Part shown: positions 55,601-64,000 of the stretch, piece by piece
Position numbering within the stretch: the stretch's first letter is position 1
Layout of the letters: each line of letters begins with the position of its first letter
Assembly (NCBI RefSeq): GCF_020510525.1
Contig: NZ_CP075188.1
Location: 1,736,001 to 1,800,000 of the forward strand
DNA from: Quatrionicoccus australiensis
Lineage (GTDB): Bacteria > Pseudomonadota > Gammaproteobacteria > Burkholderiales > Rhodocyclaceae
Reading direction: 5' to 3'
DNA length: 64,000 bases
Notes under the pieces: generated by a model
Databases searched by the model: none
What the model saw: the letters and a program-made list of their open reading frames with translations, nothing else
Told to the model about the DNA's origin: nothing
Made by a program: the position numbers and the translations under genes

Positions 55601-56166
55601 GAAATCTCGCCGTAGATCTCGGTGCCGGTCAGTTCTTCGAGCAGTTCGGCGCGTTCGTTGGCGCTGGCGTTCAAAAAGGCCGCAAAACCGCCCTGGGCGA
55701 GCAGCATGGACTTGGTGAAGCGCAGGAAATCGAGGCCGGTGATTTCGGCGATGCGCTTCAACTTGTCGTTGGTTTGCGTGCTGAGGATGGTGCCGTCGCC
55801 GTTTTTATCGACGGCTGCGAGTTCCACCTTGGGCGCCTGCAATGCGCCGTCGATCTTGTCGCGCGAGCGGCGCTGGCTCCAGAAGGCGCGGTAGACGGCG
55901 CCCTTGACCTCGAATTCGACCTCGGCCAGGCAGTCGGCGGTGTGCCGCGTCATGATGTCGTTGTCGGAGGCCGAGACGGTCTTCAGGCGCGGCGTCTGGT
56001 GGTAAAGGGCGAGGCAGATGGCGTCGAGCAGCGTCGATTTGCCGGCGCCGGTCGGGCCGGTGATGGCGAACAGGCAGTTGTCGGTGAAGGGCGGCTGGGT
56101 GAAATCGACGAACCAGTCGCCTTTCAGCGAATTGAGGTTCTTCAGGCGCAGGGTCAGGATCTTCAT
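52627..56166 (-). CDS. sbcC: Exonuclease SbcC (Rad50-like ATPase subunit)
   Basis: This 1179-residue protein has Walker [19 protein letters not shown] near residue 37 and long coiled coils. A zinc-hook CPLCG lies near the middle, and the signature [20 protein letters not shown] with Walker [18 protein letters not shown] lies near the C-terminus. With SbcD it cleaves hairpins and processes DNA ends. It overlaps sbcD by 4 bases. An unusual Pro/Gly-rich segment ([18 protein letters not shown]) about 930 residues in comes from a DNA repeat inserted in frame at about 53281-53381. Confidence 0.95.
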   Translation of the reverse strand: MKILTLRLKNLNSLKGDWFVDFTQPPFTDNCLFAITGPTGAGKSTLLDAICLALYHQTPRLKTVSASDNDIMTRHTADCLAEVEFEVKGAVYRAFWSQRRSRDKIDGALQAPKVELAAVDKNGDGTILSTQTNDKLKRIAEITGLDFLRFTKSMLLAQGGFAAFLNASANERAELLEELTGTEIYGEISRKVFEQAREAKSQLDQLKARADGMELLGDEQRAAMQTEVTRLDTQLADVQQRHAQTQNQRQWRLDLAQGEQEVKIAEGKVQEADAALTAAAPELAKLAASEPAEALKPLHLHWQQAGAACQHSENELKTLHAAREKLQAEQLAQHAAAQHHSAAVATQAQQALQLSQREAKQIDDFCAGQPQRAQLGERLGVWRQQFEQKAKLGRDLAAQQQAQQKLADELAATVRQLATQATAVDLAEKAKTAADTALEKIQAEQNQRLSGPNTSGQTLAELRQHWQREQAGLNRWQQLEALAQRRRELAATQTAQATQLQQAQAKIEAQEKKLVALREQHKELAAQVADKKKLLEQEQRIRSLEEHRRQLQPGDACPLCGAHEHPAIADYAALDVSATENALKEKQAALDKLVETGQQARNDLTALETTRKALLEQQGKTAADADRLQTEWVELLAGNTTLAVDAWQDAKMLAASRAAAEQAQSQLTQRLQAADQGEQALNAARKTAADAAQALLNAGNQQKLLQQTAQTGQQRQVELAKAAQAIAQEQAELDAKLGATLRAAGYDLPAEPAAWLQERDSEWQHWQQTQKRRQELAETLIQQQTRFEAAQAQAAHWQERWKIVAAERSTAQEGQKPAEVSADPAAALTRCADAIADLTQHLAAQQGRQAQLAANLAEQKKALSDASTAWQTALAASPFADLTAYENALLPAEERQRLLQLKEARQLAQQQAAAVLNSAREKLSRLHTAPPNHLPPLYVPQGRYPLGQGGGREGDGSPPPLPELDAALAQLDTTRRELSEQLGAQRALLSRDEQARQNQQALFKEIAAQTTESDLWQRLDSLIGSAKGDKFRKFAQGLTLDHLLHLANSHLARLHGRYLLRRKTSGELELDIVDSWQGEVARDTRTLSGGESFLVSLALALALSDLVSHKTSIDSLFLDEGFGTLDADTLEIALNALDTLNASGKMIGVISHVEGMKERIPAQIRVEKGGGVGYSRLRI
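53281..53381. repeat. Palindromic repeat embedded in frame in sbcC
   Basis: CCCCTCCCGGCCTCCCCCTTG is mirrored by an A/G-rich arm at about 53353-53370 (ATAAAGGGGAGGGAG), and an inner GTCCCTGCGGGAC hairpin lies near 53340. It encodes a Pro/Gly-rich insert that interrupts the coiled coil without breaking the frame. Confidence 0.6.
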
Positions 56167-57395
56167 GCTTCCTCTCCCTGCAGGCCGGCGACGATGGCGC
56201 GGTAGCGTTGATCGAGCGCTGCCTGCATCTCGTCACTGAGCGCTTCCTGTTGCAGGCGGCGGGCGAAGACGTCGTGCGGGCTGAGTTCGTCCAGGGTTTC
56301 GCGGGCTTCCGCCGCCAGGCTGGCGACCGCATTGCCGCGCTGGCGGCGGATGCGCAGGACTTCGACCGGCCAGCCTTCGGTCAGCGCTTCGATGCGCGCC
56401 GGCAGGTCGGCCAGGTAGTCGTCTTCGGCGACGGTGACTTCCAGCCAGGCCGGGCAGTCGCGCGTGCCTTCGGCCGCGGCGGCGCCGATCGCGCCGGCCA
56501 GGGTTTCGAGATTGCCGCTGACTGCGACCAGGCCCTGGAAGCGCGGCACCGGCAGCACAGTGACTGATTTCAGGCCGTCGGCGCCGAGATCGACGAGCAG
56601 CATTTCCTTCTGCTGCTTCGCTTCGTCGAAGCCGAGCGGGATCGGTGAGCCGCAGTAGCGGATGTGTTCGAGGCCGCCGACCTTCTGCGGCCGGTGGATG
56701 TGGCCGAGCGCGATGTAGTCGGCCGGCGGGAAGGCGGCGGTCGGGAAGGCTTCAAGCGCGCCGACGTAGATTTCGCGCACCGATTCGCTGGTATTGGCGC
56801 CGACCGTGGTCAGGTGGCCGGTGGCGACGATGGGCAGCTTGCCCGGCAGAGTGTTGGCCAACTCGGCCATTTTGGCCTGCGCCGCGGCGTGGACCGCTGC
56901 GTAATGTTCCTGGATGGCGGTTTGCAGTGAGCGCTGCTTTTCTTCGGCACTTTGCCCGGCCTGGCTGCTCAGCACGTCGCGCGGCCGCACGAAGGGAATG
57001 GCGCAGACGATGCAGCCGGGCTCGCCGTTGCGCTGCGGCAGGACGATGACCTGCGTTGCCGGATCTTGGTGCGTCGCGGCGATTACCGTGGTGCCGAGAT
57101 GGGCGAGCAGGTCGCGGCTTTCGCCCAGCGTCGCCGGCGAATCGTGATTGCCGCCGAGCACGAGCAGTGGCACGCCGGCCTTGAACAAGCGGCCGACCAA
57201 CTGGTTGTACAACTCGCGGGCGTAGCTGGGCGGCGTGCCGGTGTCGAAAATGTCGCCGGCGATGATCACCGCGTCGACCTGATGTGCATCCACCTGCTCA
57301 AGCAGCCAGGCGATCAGCGCCTGATGCTCGGCCTGCCGGCTCTTGCCCATGAAATGCTGGCCGAGGTGCCAGTCGGAAGTGTGGAGGATGCGCAT
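56163..57395 (-). CDS. sbcD: Exonuclease SbcD (Mre11-like nuclease subunit)
   Basis: This 410-residue protein begins [17 protein letters not shown], with metallophosphoesterase motifs DWHLG, GDIFDTG, GGNHDS, ATGHLT and [11 protein letters not shown] 57395 is the conserved start; the frame opens slightly earlier at a TTG. It forms the nuclease with SbcC, which overlaps its stop by 4 bases. Confidence 0.95.
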   Translation of the reverse strand: MRILHTSDWHLGQHFMGKSRQAEHQALIAWLLEQVDAHQVDAVIIAGDIFDTGTPPSYARELYNQLVGRLFKAGVPLLVLGGNHDSPATLGESRDLLAHLGTTVIAATHQDPATQVIVLPQRNGEPGCIVCAIPFVRPRDVLSSQAGQSAEEKQRSLQTAIQEHYAAVHAAAQAKMAELANTLPGKLPIVATGHLTTVGANTSESVREIYVGALEAFPTAAFPPADYIALGHIHRPQKVGGLEHIRYCGSPIPLGFDEAKQQKEMLLVDLGADGLKSVTVLPVPRFQGLVAVSGNLETLAGAIGAAAAEGTRDCPAWLEVTVAEDDYLADLPARIEALTEGWPVEVLRIRRQRGNAVASLAAEARETLDELSPHDVFARRLQQEALSDEMQAALDQRYRAIVAGLQGEEA

Positions 57396-57476
57396 GCCGG
57401 GCTGCAAAATGGGAAAGGGCGAAGTTTAAACGGCAATGCCCCCGTGCTGCAGCCGGCGTTGTCCGCCGGCGCCGGC

Positions 57477-58349
57477 TCAGCTGGTCGTCGAGGTGCCCGA
57501 ACTGGCGGTGTAGCGCTCGCTGATGAATTTCTCGATTTCCTGCAGGAAGCTGTTGCCCTTGTAGTTGCCGGCCAGCTCGCGCGCCTTGCCGAGGAACTCG
57601 TCTTCGCCGATCCCGGCGGCCTTGGCCAGGCCAAGCCAGATCGATTGCGGGAAGGTCGTGGTGGCGGTTTCCGGTATGCTCAGGCCGGCTTCCTGCCAGC
57701 GCTGTTTCAATTTGTCGGGGACTTCCCCGGCCAGTTCCTTTTCGAATTGCGCCATCGCCGTCTTGTCCTTCTGCAACTGCTCGGCTTCGCTGAGCGGTTC
57801 TTCGCTCGCGGCCGGCGTCAGCCTGGACATGGCCAGCGAGATATCGACTTCACGCTGCGCGTCTTCCATGCTCATCGGCGCTTTCCAGCCTTCCTTCTGG
57901 ACTGCGTTGATCAGGCGGACATAGGGCGTCAGGTTGGTCATGCCTTCCTTGTTGGCGGCGTGCGCGGCGTGCATTTCGCTCTTGATCTGCGCGATCAGCG
58001 CTTCGTTTTCCGGCAGCAGGGGCAGGTTGCCGAGACCGGGCGTGGCGCTGCTGCTGCCGCTGATGCCCTGGTTGGCCTCGAGTCGGGCCTTGGCCTCGTC
58101 GAGGATATCCTGCGGGAAAACCCGGTTCAGTTCGGCCAGGGCGTCCTGGCGGATGGATTCCGGGACGGCGATGCCGCCTGCGCTGGCGGCTGCCCGGCGG
58201 GCTTCGTCCGAGATGCTGACCGTCGTGCTGGCGCTGTCCGTCGTGCCGCTCGTCTCGGCCGTGCTGGCCGTGCCCTGGCTGGCTGCCGCGCTGCGCACGG
58301 CGCTGGTGGCGCTGGCGGCGTAAAAAGATGCGATGGCGGTGATGCTCAT
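57477..58349 (-). CDS. Hypothetical Ala/Ser-rich protein, 290 residues
   Basis: It begins MSITAIASFYAASATSAVRSAA with GGGAGGACAAC ahead of the ATG. The first 60 residues are low-complexity Ala/Ser/Thr. A helical middle (MTNLTPYVRLINAVQKEGWKAP, ISLAMSRLTPAASEEPLSE) and the tail FLGKARELAGNYKGNSFLQEIEKF follow. No signal peptide or membrane helix. The opening (SISDEARRAAAS) resembles proteins with a flagellin- or anti-sigma-like start, but I cannot assign a family. Confidence 0.7.
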   Translation of the reverse strand: MSITAIASFYAASATSAVRSAAASQGTASTAETSGTTDSASTTVSISDEARRAAASAGGIAVPESIRQDALAELNRVFPQDILDEAKARLEANQGISGSSSATPGLGNLPLLPENEALIAQIKSEMHAAHAANKEGMTNLTPYVRLINAVQKEGWKAPMSMEDAQREVDISLAMSRLTPAASEEPLSEAEQLQKDKTAMAQFEKELAGEVPDKLKQRWQEAGLSIPETATTTFPQSIWLGLAKAAGIGEDEFLGKARELAGNYKGNSFLQEIEKFISERYTASSGTSTTS

Positions 58350-58450
58350 TGTTGTCCTCCCGAAATGTCCTGTTCCTGGCGGATGGCAATTGCAATATCG
58401 GTGCCATGCTGCAAAACGCCGGATTTCGCGGCCGTGCCGGGAGCGGCGGC

Positions 58451-58500
58451 GGAAAAAGCGGCAATTTTTGCGGTCGACCGGTAAAAAGTCCGGGTTTGCG
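58451..58500. repeat. GGTCGACC-type palindromic repeat, copy upstream of ribB
   Basis: GGAAAAAGCGGCAATTTTTGC precedes GGTCGACCGGTAAAAAGTCC. It has A-runs and T-runs around the GGTCGACC word. It lies about 60 bp from the next copy, in the 547-bp gap between the 57477-58349 gene and ribB. Confidence 0.55.
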
Positions 58501-58559
58501 CGGCCTGTTGCAGCAGTCTTCCTGTTGCAACGGCTGCCGGAAAAATGCGCGCGCCGGAC

Positions 58560-58597
58560 GGTCGACCGGCAAAAAGCCCCTTTTTTCGCCGTCGACC
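58560..58597. repeat. GGTCGACC-type palindromic repeat, complete palindrome
   Basis: GGTCGACCGGCAAAAAG and TTTTTTCGCCGTCGACC form an almost complete palindrome around CCCC. It is the clearest member of the family in this window and lies about 60 bp before the FMN riboswitch. Confidence 0.6.
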
Positions 58598-58655
58598 GTT
58601 GCGAACCGATGCCGCCGGCTCGACCGTTGCCGTTCCGGCGCGTATCCTTGCCGGG

Positions 58656-58808
58656 TCTTCAGGGCGGGGTGGAACTCCCCACCGGCGGTAGGCGGGCATG
58701 CAAATGGCCGCGAGCCCGCGAGCGCCGCAGTCGTCTCCGGATGATTGCGGGTCAGCAGATTCGGTCCAATGCCGAAGCCGACGGTCATAGTCCGGATGAG
58801 AGAAGGCA
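58656..58808 (+). promoter_or_regulatory. FMN riboswitch (RFN element)
   Basis: The conserved blocks appear in order: AGGGCGGGGTGGAACTCCCC, ACCGGCGGTA, AGCCCGCGAGCG, GGTCAGCAGATTCGGT, CCGAAGCCGACGGTCATAGTC and GGATGAGAGAAGG. FMN binding is expected to reduce expression of the downstream ribB. The long variable arm around 58725-58750 is normal. Confidence 0.95.
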
Positions 58809-58825
58809 GCGATACCCCATGGTCT

Positions 58826-58850
58826 CCGCAGGGAGAGCTGTGGGTTTTTC
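58826..58850 (+). terminator. Riboswitch expression-platform terminator
   Basis: CCGCAG (58826-58831) pairs with CTGTGG (58838-58843) around GGAGAG, followed by GTTTTTC. It sits between the FMN aptamer and ribB, consistent with ligand-controlled transcription termination. Confidence 0.7.
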
Positions 58851-58896
58851 TGCATCCCTGAAACGCCTCTTTTTCGTCTTTTTTCAGGAGCGTTTC

Positions 58897-59556
58897 ATGT
58901 ATCAAAACAGTCTCAAGGACTCTTTCGAGTCCGCCGCCAAGCCTGGCGAAAACACCGTCGAACAGGCCATTGCGGCCATTCGTGCCGGCCAGCCGGTGAT
59001 CATGCTCGATGATGACGACCGCGAGGACGAAGCCGACCTCGTGATGGCCGCGCAGCACGTCACGGTGCCGTGGATGGCCCGCTTCATCCGCGATTGCAGC
59101 GGCATCGTCTGTCTCTGCCTCGACAACCGCATCGCCGACCGCCTCGAACTGCCGCCCATGGTGGCCGCCAACACCAGCCGCCACGGCACGCCGTTCACGG
59201 TGTCGCTGGAAGCGCGGCACGGTGTGACGACCGGCGTTTCGGCGGCCGACCGCACGGTGACGGTGCTGCTCGCTGCGGCGGAAAATGCCCGCGCCGACGA
59301 ATTCGCCCGGCCCGGCCACATCTTCCCGCTACGCGCCCACGATCAGCGCGTGCATGGCCGGCGCGGCCATACCGAAGGCTCGGTGCTGATTGCCGAGCTG
59401 GCCGGTCTGCGCCCGGCGGCGATTCTCTGCGAATTGATGAATGACGACGGCACGATGTTGCGCGGCCAGCAGGTGCGCGACTACGCCGAACGGCACGGCC
59501 TGGTCATCGTCTCGGTGGCGGCGCTGGCCGATTACACGCGGCGCGTCGCGGTCTAG
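58897..59556 (+). CDS. ribB: 3,4-dihydroxy-2-butanone 4-phosphate synthase
   Basis: This 219-residue RibB makes a four-carbon riboflavin precursor from ribulose 5-phosphate. Motifs: MLDDDDREDEADLVMAAQHVT, CLDNRIADRLELPPM, GHIFPLRAHDQRVHGRRGHTEG. CAGGAG precedes the ATG. It is a single-domain form without the GTP cyclohydrolase II fusion, and is controlled by the FMN riboswitch upstream. Confidence 0.95.
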   Translation: MYQNSLKDSFESAAKPGENTVEQAIAAIRAGQPVIMLDDDDREDEADLVMAAQHVTVPWMARFIRDCSGIVCLCLDNRIADRLELPPMVAANTSRHGTPFTVSLEARHGVTTGVSAADRTVTVLLAAAENARADEFARPGHIFPLRAHDQRVHGRRGHTEGSVLIAELAGLRPAAILCELMNDDGTMLRGQQVRDYAERHGLVIVSVAALADYTRRVAV

Positions 59557-59599
59557 GAAGAACGGCCGGCGCGCCTGTCCGGGCGCCGGCCCTGGCCGC

Positions 59600-60094
59600 T
59601 CAGTCGGCGCCGGGGCGCCAGCCGCCGGCCTTGAGCATGCGGTCGTAGAGCACGACATTGACGGTGGCGGCGAGATTCATGCAGCCGTGCGTCGGGATGT
59701 AGATGATGTCCTTGCACCAGGACGTCACCTTCTTTTTCAGGCTGCCGTCTTCCGGCCCGAAGATGTAGAAGGCGCGCTCCGGGTGGCGATATTCGGTGAG
59801 CGGCTTGGCGTCCGGGTGAATCTCGATGGCGACCGGCGTGCAGCCGAAGGGAATGACCTGTTGCAGGTCGTCGACGCCGATCAACGGCAGTTGCAGATGC
59901 ACCTGCTTGGTGTCGGTGCGGAACTCGGCGGCGCGTTCGTAGCGCTTGCCGGTGTAGAAGACCGAATTGACGCCGTAGCAGCCGGCGGCGCGCATGATGG
60001 CGCCGACGTTTTCCGGGCCTTTCGGGTTGTCGAGGCCGATGCAGGCGTAGCCGGTACAGTCGCGGACGGCCTGGTTTCTGGTGATGGTTTGCAT
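59600..60094 (-). CDS. TrmH/SpoU-family RNA methyltransferase
   Basis: This 164-residue protein begins MQTITRNQAVRDCTGYACIGLDNPKGPENVGAIMRAAGCYG and has FYIFGPEDGSL and IPTHGCMNLAATVNVVLYDRM, the SPOUT knot motifs. It transfers a methyl group to a tRNA or rRNA position that cannot be named from sequence. ATG 60094 was chosen over a longer in-frame start at 60199. Confidence 0.88.
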   Translation of the reverse strand: MQTITRNQAVRDCTGYACIGLDNPKGPENVGAIMRAAGCYGVNSVFYTGKRYERAAEFRTDTKQVHLQLPLIGVDDLQQVIPFGCTPVAIEIHPDAKPLTEYRHPERAFYIFGPEDGSLKKKVTSWCKDIIYIPTHGCMNLAATVNVVLYDRMLKAGGWRPGAD

Positions 60095-60363
60095 GGTTTT
60101 CGGTAAGGAGCGTAGCGCAGGGAGCTTGCCCCCGGCGCGTGACAGGCCGCCATTGTGCATGACTTTGGCCGGCACTGCCGATCGGCCCGCGCCGCTCATT
60201 TCGCGCTAAGCGCGATATCGCACAGACGGCCCCGGTCTCAGTCGCTAGTCTGGGTTTGCGTTCCGGATCGCCCAACAGACAGTCCGGATGCCGTTTCCAC
60301 CGCGCGGCGGCGGGGCGGACAACCGGCAATTTCGCCGGTTGGTCTAAGCACAAGGAGCTGGAT

Positions 60364-60591
60364 ATGAGCTGGGAAATCGATGCGGAAGCCTGGAAGCTGG
60401 TCGGGGTCAAGATCAAGTCGCGCTGGGGCAAGATCAACAACGTCGTTCTCGAGCTGATCAACAGCCGGCGCGAAGTGCTGGTCAGCCAGGTCGAGGCGCT
60501 CTACGCGGTGACGCCGGAAGAAGCCGAAAACCAGGTCGCGAGTTTCGAGAAGCACACCAAGGAGCTGCGCCCCAAAGCTTTGCTTGCCTGA
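60364..60591 (+). CDS. CsbD-like small stress protein
   Basis: This 75-residue protein, MSWEIDAEAWKLVGVKIKSRWGKINN..., ends in YAVTPEEAENQVASFEKHTKEL. The WK...K..WGK opening and the late YxVTPEEAExQV stretch follow the CsbD pattern. CsbD proteins are general stress proteins of unknown mechanism. AAGGAG precedes ATG 60364. Confidence 0.75.
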   Translation: MSWEIDAEAWKLVGVKIKSRWGKINNVVLELINSRREVLVSQVEALYAVTPEEAENQVASFEKHTKELRPKALLA

Positions 60592-60748
60592 TTCGGTTTG
60601 ATGGTCAGGTCGCGGCGTTTGCCCGCCCTGACCTCGTGGGGTTGATCGCTGCGGATCCGGTTGTCGGGCGATTCGCTGTCGCGGTCGCCGGGCGTTTCGC
60701 TGCCTCAGGTATAATGCCCGCCTCTCCGCCTAACCAGACCCCAATCCA

Positions 60749-63700
60749 ATGGCCGACATTCTTTGCCTCAAGGGCGACGCCGCCTTTTCCGCCTTCCGTC
60801 TGCAACGCCTGCAAGCCCGCCTGGTGGCGGCCGTGTCGGACATCGAATCGGTGGTTGCCGATTACTGGCATGTCGTGGCGCAAAAGCGCGTCCTGAATGC
60901 CGACGAGCGCGCCAAGCTGGCGACGCTGCTGGAAGAGAAGGCCGCCGGCTCCGATGCCGGCGAGCTGTTCCTGGTCGCACCGCGCATCGGCACCATTTCG
61001 CCGTGGTCGTCGAAGGCCACCGACATCGCCTGGAACTGCGACCTTGACGCCATCGAGCGCATCGAGCGCGTCATCGCCTTCCACGTGGTGGTGAAAAACA
61101 ATCGCGCCCTGAGCGCCGACGAGAAAAAGACTGTCGCCGGCCTGCTGCACGACCGCATGACCGAATCGGTGCTGCCCGGTTTCGCCGCCGCCAGCGAACT
61201 GTTCCGCCATTTCGAGCCGAAGCCGCTCAATACGGTCGACGTGCTCCAGGGCGGCAAAACCGCGCTGGTTGAAGCCAACGGCTCGCTTGGTCTGGCCCTG
61301 TCCGACGACGAAATCGATTACCTGCTCGACGTGTTTACCAAGGCCGGCCGCAACCCGACCGACGTCGAACTGATGATGTTCGCCCAGGCCAATTCCGAAC
61401 ATTGCCGCCACAAGATTTTCAACGCCTCCTGGGTGATCGACGGCGAGAAGAAGGACAAGACGCTGTTCGGCATGATCCGCGAAACCCATGCTGCCGCGCC
61501 GCAAGGCACGATCATGGCCTACGCCGACAACGCCTCGATCATCGAAGGCGCGACCATCCAGCGTTTCTACCCGGATGCCGACCGCGGCTATTCCTACAAG
61601 GAAGAGCTGACCCATATCCTGACCAAGGTCGAGACGCACAACCACCCGACCGCCATTTCGCCCTTCCCGGGCGCGTCGACCGGTAGCGGCGGTGAAATCC
61701 GCGACGAAGGTGCCACCGGCAAGGGTTCCAAGCCGAAGGCCGGCCTCTGCGGTTTCTCGGTCTCCAACCTGAATCTGCCGGATGCGCCGCAGCCCTGGGA
61801 ACACGCCTACGGTCGCCCGTCGCGCATCGCTTCCGCCCTCGACATCATGCTCGAAGGCCCGATCGGTGCCGCCGCCTTCAACAACGAATTCGGCCGCCCG
61901 AATCTGACTGGCTATTTCCGCACCTACGAACAGGACGTCGCCGGCACGGTGCGCGGCTATCACAAGCCGATCATGATCGCCGGCGGTCTGGGTTCCATCC
62001 AGGCCGAGCAGTCGTTCAAGGAAGAAACCTTCCCGGTCGGCACCAAGTTCATCCAGCTCGGTGGCCCCGGCATGCTGATCGGCCTGGGCGGCGGTGCCGC
62101 CTCGTCGATGACGGCCGGCTCGAATGCCGAAGACCTCGACTTCGCGTCCGTGCAGCGCGGCAACCCGGAAATCCAGCGCCGCGCCCAAGAGGTGATCGAC
62201 CGCTGCTGGCAGATGGGCAAGAACAACCCCATCCTGTCGGTGCATGACGTCGGTGCCGGTGGCGTTTCCAACGCCCTGCCGGAACTGGCCCATTCGGGTG
62301 GCGTCGGCGCCATTTTCGATCTGCGCAAGGTGCCGACCGAAGAGCCGGGCATGTCGCCGGCCGAAATCTGGTCCAATGAATCGCAGGAACGCTACGTCCT
62401 GGCCATTCCGCCGAACCGCATCGCCGAATTCCAGGCCATGTGCGAGCGCGAGCGCTGCCCGTTTGCCGTGGTCGGCGAAGCGACCGGCGACGGCCACCTG
62501 ACCGTGACCGATGACCATTTCGGCGTAAATCCGGTCGACATGGAAATGGAAGCCCTTTTGGGCAAGCCGCCGCGCATGACGCGCGACGTGACGCACCAGC
62601 CGGAAACCTTTGTTTCCTTCGACGCCGCGTCCATCGAACTCAAGGACGCCGCCTATCGCCTGATGCGTCTGCCGACCATCGCCGACAAGACCTTCCTGAT
62701 TTCGATCGGCGATCGCTCGGTTGGCGGCATGACGGCGCGCGACCAGATGGTCGGCCCGTGGCAGGTGCCGGTGGCTGACGTTGCCGTCACCACCATGGGT
62801 TACCAGGGTTACCTCGGCGAAGCCTTCGCCATGGGCGAGCGCACCCCGCTCGCCGTGTTCGATGCGCCGGCTTCCGGCCGCATGGCGATCGGCGAAGCGC
62901 TGACCAACCTGGCTGCCGCCGATGTCGGCGCGCTGGCCAAGGTCAAGCTGTCGGCCAACTGGATGGCGCCGTGTGGCGTCGCCGGTGAAGATGCCCGCCT
63001 GTTCGATACCGTCGAAGCTGTTTCCGACCTGTGCAAGGCGATCGGCGTGTCGATCCCGGTCGGCAAGGATTCGCTGTCGATGCGCACCGCCTGGGAAGAT
63101 CAGGGCGTCAAGAAACAGGTCGTGTCGCCGCTGTCGCTGGTGGTGACGTCTTTCGCAGCGGTCGACGACGTGCGCAAGACGAAAACGCCGCAACTGGCCG
63201 TTGATCAGGGCGAAACCGAACTGCTGCTGCTCGACCTCGGCCAGAATCGCCTCGGCGGCTCCTGCCTGGCCCAGGTGTATAACGCCACGGGCAGCGATGC
63301 GCCGGACGTTGACGAGCCGGCCAAGCTCAAGGGCCTGTTCGATGCCGTGCAGAAACTCAATCGCGACGGCCTGCTGCTGGCCTACCACGACCGTTCCGAC
63401 GGCGGCCTGTTCGTCGCTGCCTGCGAAATGGCCTTCGCCACGCGCCGCGGCGTGTCGCTCGATCTCGACGGCATCTGCTACGACGCCGGTGCCGGCGATG
63501 TCGATGGTTCCGAGAAGCTGACCAACCTGCTGGCCGGCCGCGATTTCGAAAACATCGTGCGCGCCCTGTTCAACGAAGAACTCGGCGCCCTGATCCAGAT
63601 CCGCCGGGCCGACCGCGAAAAGGTCACGCCCATCCTGCGCGCCTGTGGTGTGCCGTATCACTTCGTTGGCACCATGAACGAGTGGGACGAAATCCGCGTC

Positions 63701-64000
63701 ACCCGCAACGCCAAGCGCGTGCTGCGCGAGAAGCGCGTCGACCTGCAGCGTGCCTGGTCCGAGACCAGCTATCAGATGCAGGCCATGCGCGATAACCCGA
63801 GCTGTGCGCAGCAGGAATTCGATCGCATCCTCGACGTCGCCGATCCCGGCCTGACGCCGAAGCTGACCTTCGATCCGCAGGAAGATTTCACCAAGGTTTA
63901 CCAGGATGTCAGCGGTCGTCCGCGCGTCGCCATCCTGCGCGAGCAGGGCGTCAACAGTCATTACGAAATGGCCGCCGCCTTCGACCGCGCCGGTTTCGCC
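60749..64000 (+). CDS. purL: Phosphoribosylformylglycinamidine synthase, 3' part missing
   Basis: The first 1084 codons of the large single-chain PurL (normally about 1300) lie in the window. Visible motifs: [60 protein letters not shown] and [11 protein letters not shown]. The C-terminal glutaminase domain begins at [22 protein letters not shown] and runs off the edge. The enzyme makes FGAM from FGAR, glutamine and ATP in purine synthesis. Confidence 0.97.
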   Translation, partial: MADILCLKGDAAFSAFRLQRLQARLVAAVSDIESVVADYWHVVAQKRVLNADERAKLATLLEEKAAGSDAGELFLVAPRIGTISPWSSKATDIAWNCDLDAIERIERVIAFHVVVKNNRALSADEKKTVAGLLHDRMTESVLPGFAAASELFRHFEPKPLNTVDVLQGGKTALVEANGSLGLALSDDEIDYLLDVFTKAGRNPTDVELMMFAQANSEHCRHKIFNASWVIDGEKKDKTLFGMIRETHAAAPQGTIMAYADNASIIEGATIQRFYPDADRGYSYKEELTHILTKVETHNHPTAISPFPGASTGSGGEIRDEGATGKGSKPKAGLCGFSVSNLNLPDAPQPWEHAYGRPSRIASALDIMLEGPIGAAAFNNEFGRPNLTGYFRTYEQDVAGTVRGYHKPIMIAGGLGSIQAEQSFKEETFPVGTKFIQLGGPGMLIGLGGGAASSMTAGSNAEDLDFASVQRGNPEIQRRAQEVIDRCWQMGKNNPILSVHDVGAGGVSNALPELAHSGGVGAIFDLRKVPTEEPGMSPAEIWSNESQERYVLAIPPNRIAEFQAMCERERCPFAVVGEATGDGHLTVTDDHFGVNPVDMEMEALLGKPPRMTRDVTHQPETFVSFDAASIELKDAAYRLMRLPTIADKTFLISIGDRSVGGMTARDQMVGPWQVPVADVAVTTMGYQGYLGEAFAMGERTPLAVFDAPASGRMAIGEALTNLAAADVGALAKVKLSANWMAPCGVAGEDARLFDTVEAVSDLCKAIGVSIPVGKDSLSMRTAWEDQGVKKQVVSPLSLVVTSFAAVDDVRKTKTPQLAVDQGETELLLLDLGQNRLGGSCLAQVYNATGSDAPDVDEPAKLKGLFDAVQKLNRDGLLLAYHDRSDGGLFVAACEMAFATRRGVSLDLDGICYDAGAGDVDGSEKLTNLLAGRDFENIVRALFNEELGALIQIRRADREKVTPILRACGVPYHFVGTMNEWDEIRVTRNAKRVLREKRVDLQRAWSETSYQMQAMRDNPSCAQQEFDRILDVADPGLTPKLTFDPQEDFTKVYQDVSGRPRVAILREQGVNSHYEMAAAFDRAGFA

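Noticed and set aside
60605..63961. 1118-codon open frame on the minus strand
   Set aside because: It is antisense to purL, whose motifs are unmistakable; high GC keeps the opposite strand open.

Overview
The window reads as a high-GC betaproteobacterial chromosome, most likely Rhodocyclales (Dechloromonas/Azonexus-like). The grounds are a complete napFDAGHBC periplasmic nitrate reductase operon divergent from narXL, an FMN-riboswitch-controlled ribB, and core genes of betaproteobacterial type (mrcA, sbcCD, purL). The species call is inference; no rRNA or tRNA gene is visible.

Layout. 1-3.7 kb: a partial type I secretion-type ABC transporter, then a Mu-like repressor/Ner pair with a membrane protein. 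3.8-6.4 kb: an IS21-family element. 6.6-8.7 kb: small unknown genes and a secreted-protein gene broken at two homopolymers. 8.7-17.7 kb: narXL and the nap operon, ending in a hairpin terminator. 17.7-23.3 kb: housekeeping genes (yjbQ-yajD-lipocalin, PBP1A, thioesterase, radical SAM). 23.36-36.44 kb: an accessory island. 36.5-47.6 kb: porin, asparaginase, PflA-like, AraC, ketopantoate reductase, hemerythrin, GGDEF protein, a Phd/ParE-type toxin-antitoxin pair and a DUF2975/HTH pair. 47.8-52.4 kb: a Tat-exported nitroreductase gene split by an IS630 element, a ParDE pair and a DarT-like ADP-ribosyltransferase pair. 52.6-64 kb: sbcCD, the FMN riboswitch with ribB, an RNA methyltransferase, a CsbD-like gene and most of purL.

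The most interesting region is the 13-kb island. It is bounded by a 20-bp inverted repeat (19/20 identical; 23359-23378 and 36417-36436) and carries a tyrosine recombinase gene with a nonsense codon next to its left end. It encodes a tandem AAA+ ATPase, a DnaB-like ATPase with Arg in place of the Walker A Lys, two NADAR proteins, a WYL regulator, an exported protein and a lipoprotein, a Sel1 protein, a DUF2779 (Cas4-like plus DEDD-type) nuclease and several unknown proteins. Three intergenic regions in it share one operator-like palindrome, TTGGCGAC-N7-GTCGTYAA, at 24173-24195, 28020-28042 and 33972-33994. Two lie between divergent genes and one lies ahead of the ATPase gene. This suggests one regulon, plausibly controlled by the WYL protein, and I propose it as a candidate undescribed defence or stress system. 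Function is inference; the repeats and gene order are seen directly.

Other points: a GGTCGACC-anchored palindromic repeat family occurs in intergenic regions, and an intergenic-type palindromic repeat sits in frame inside sbcC.
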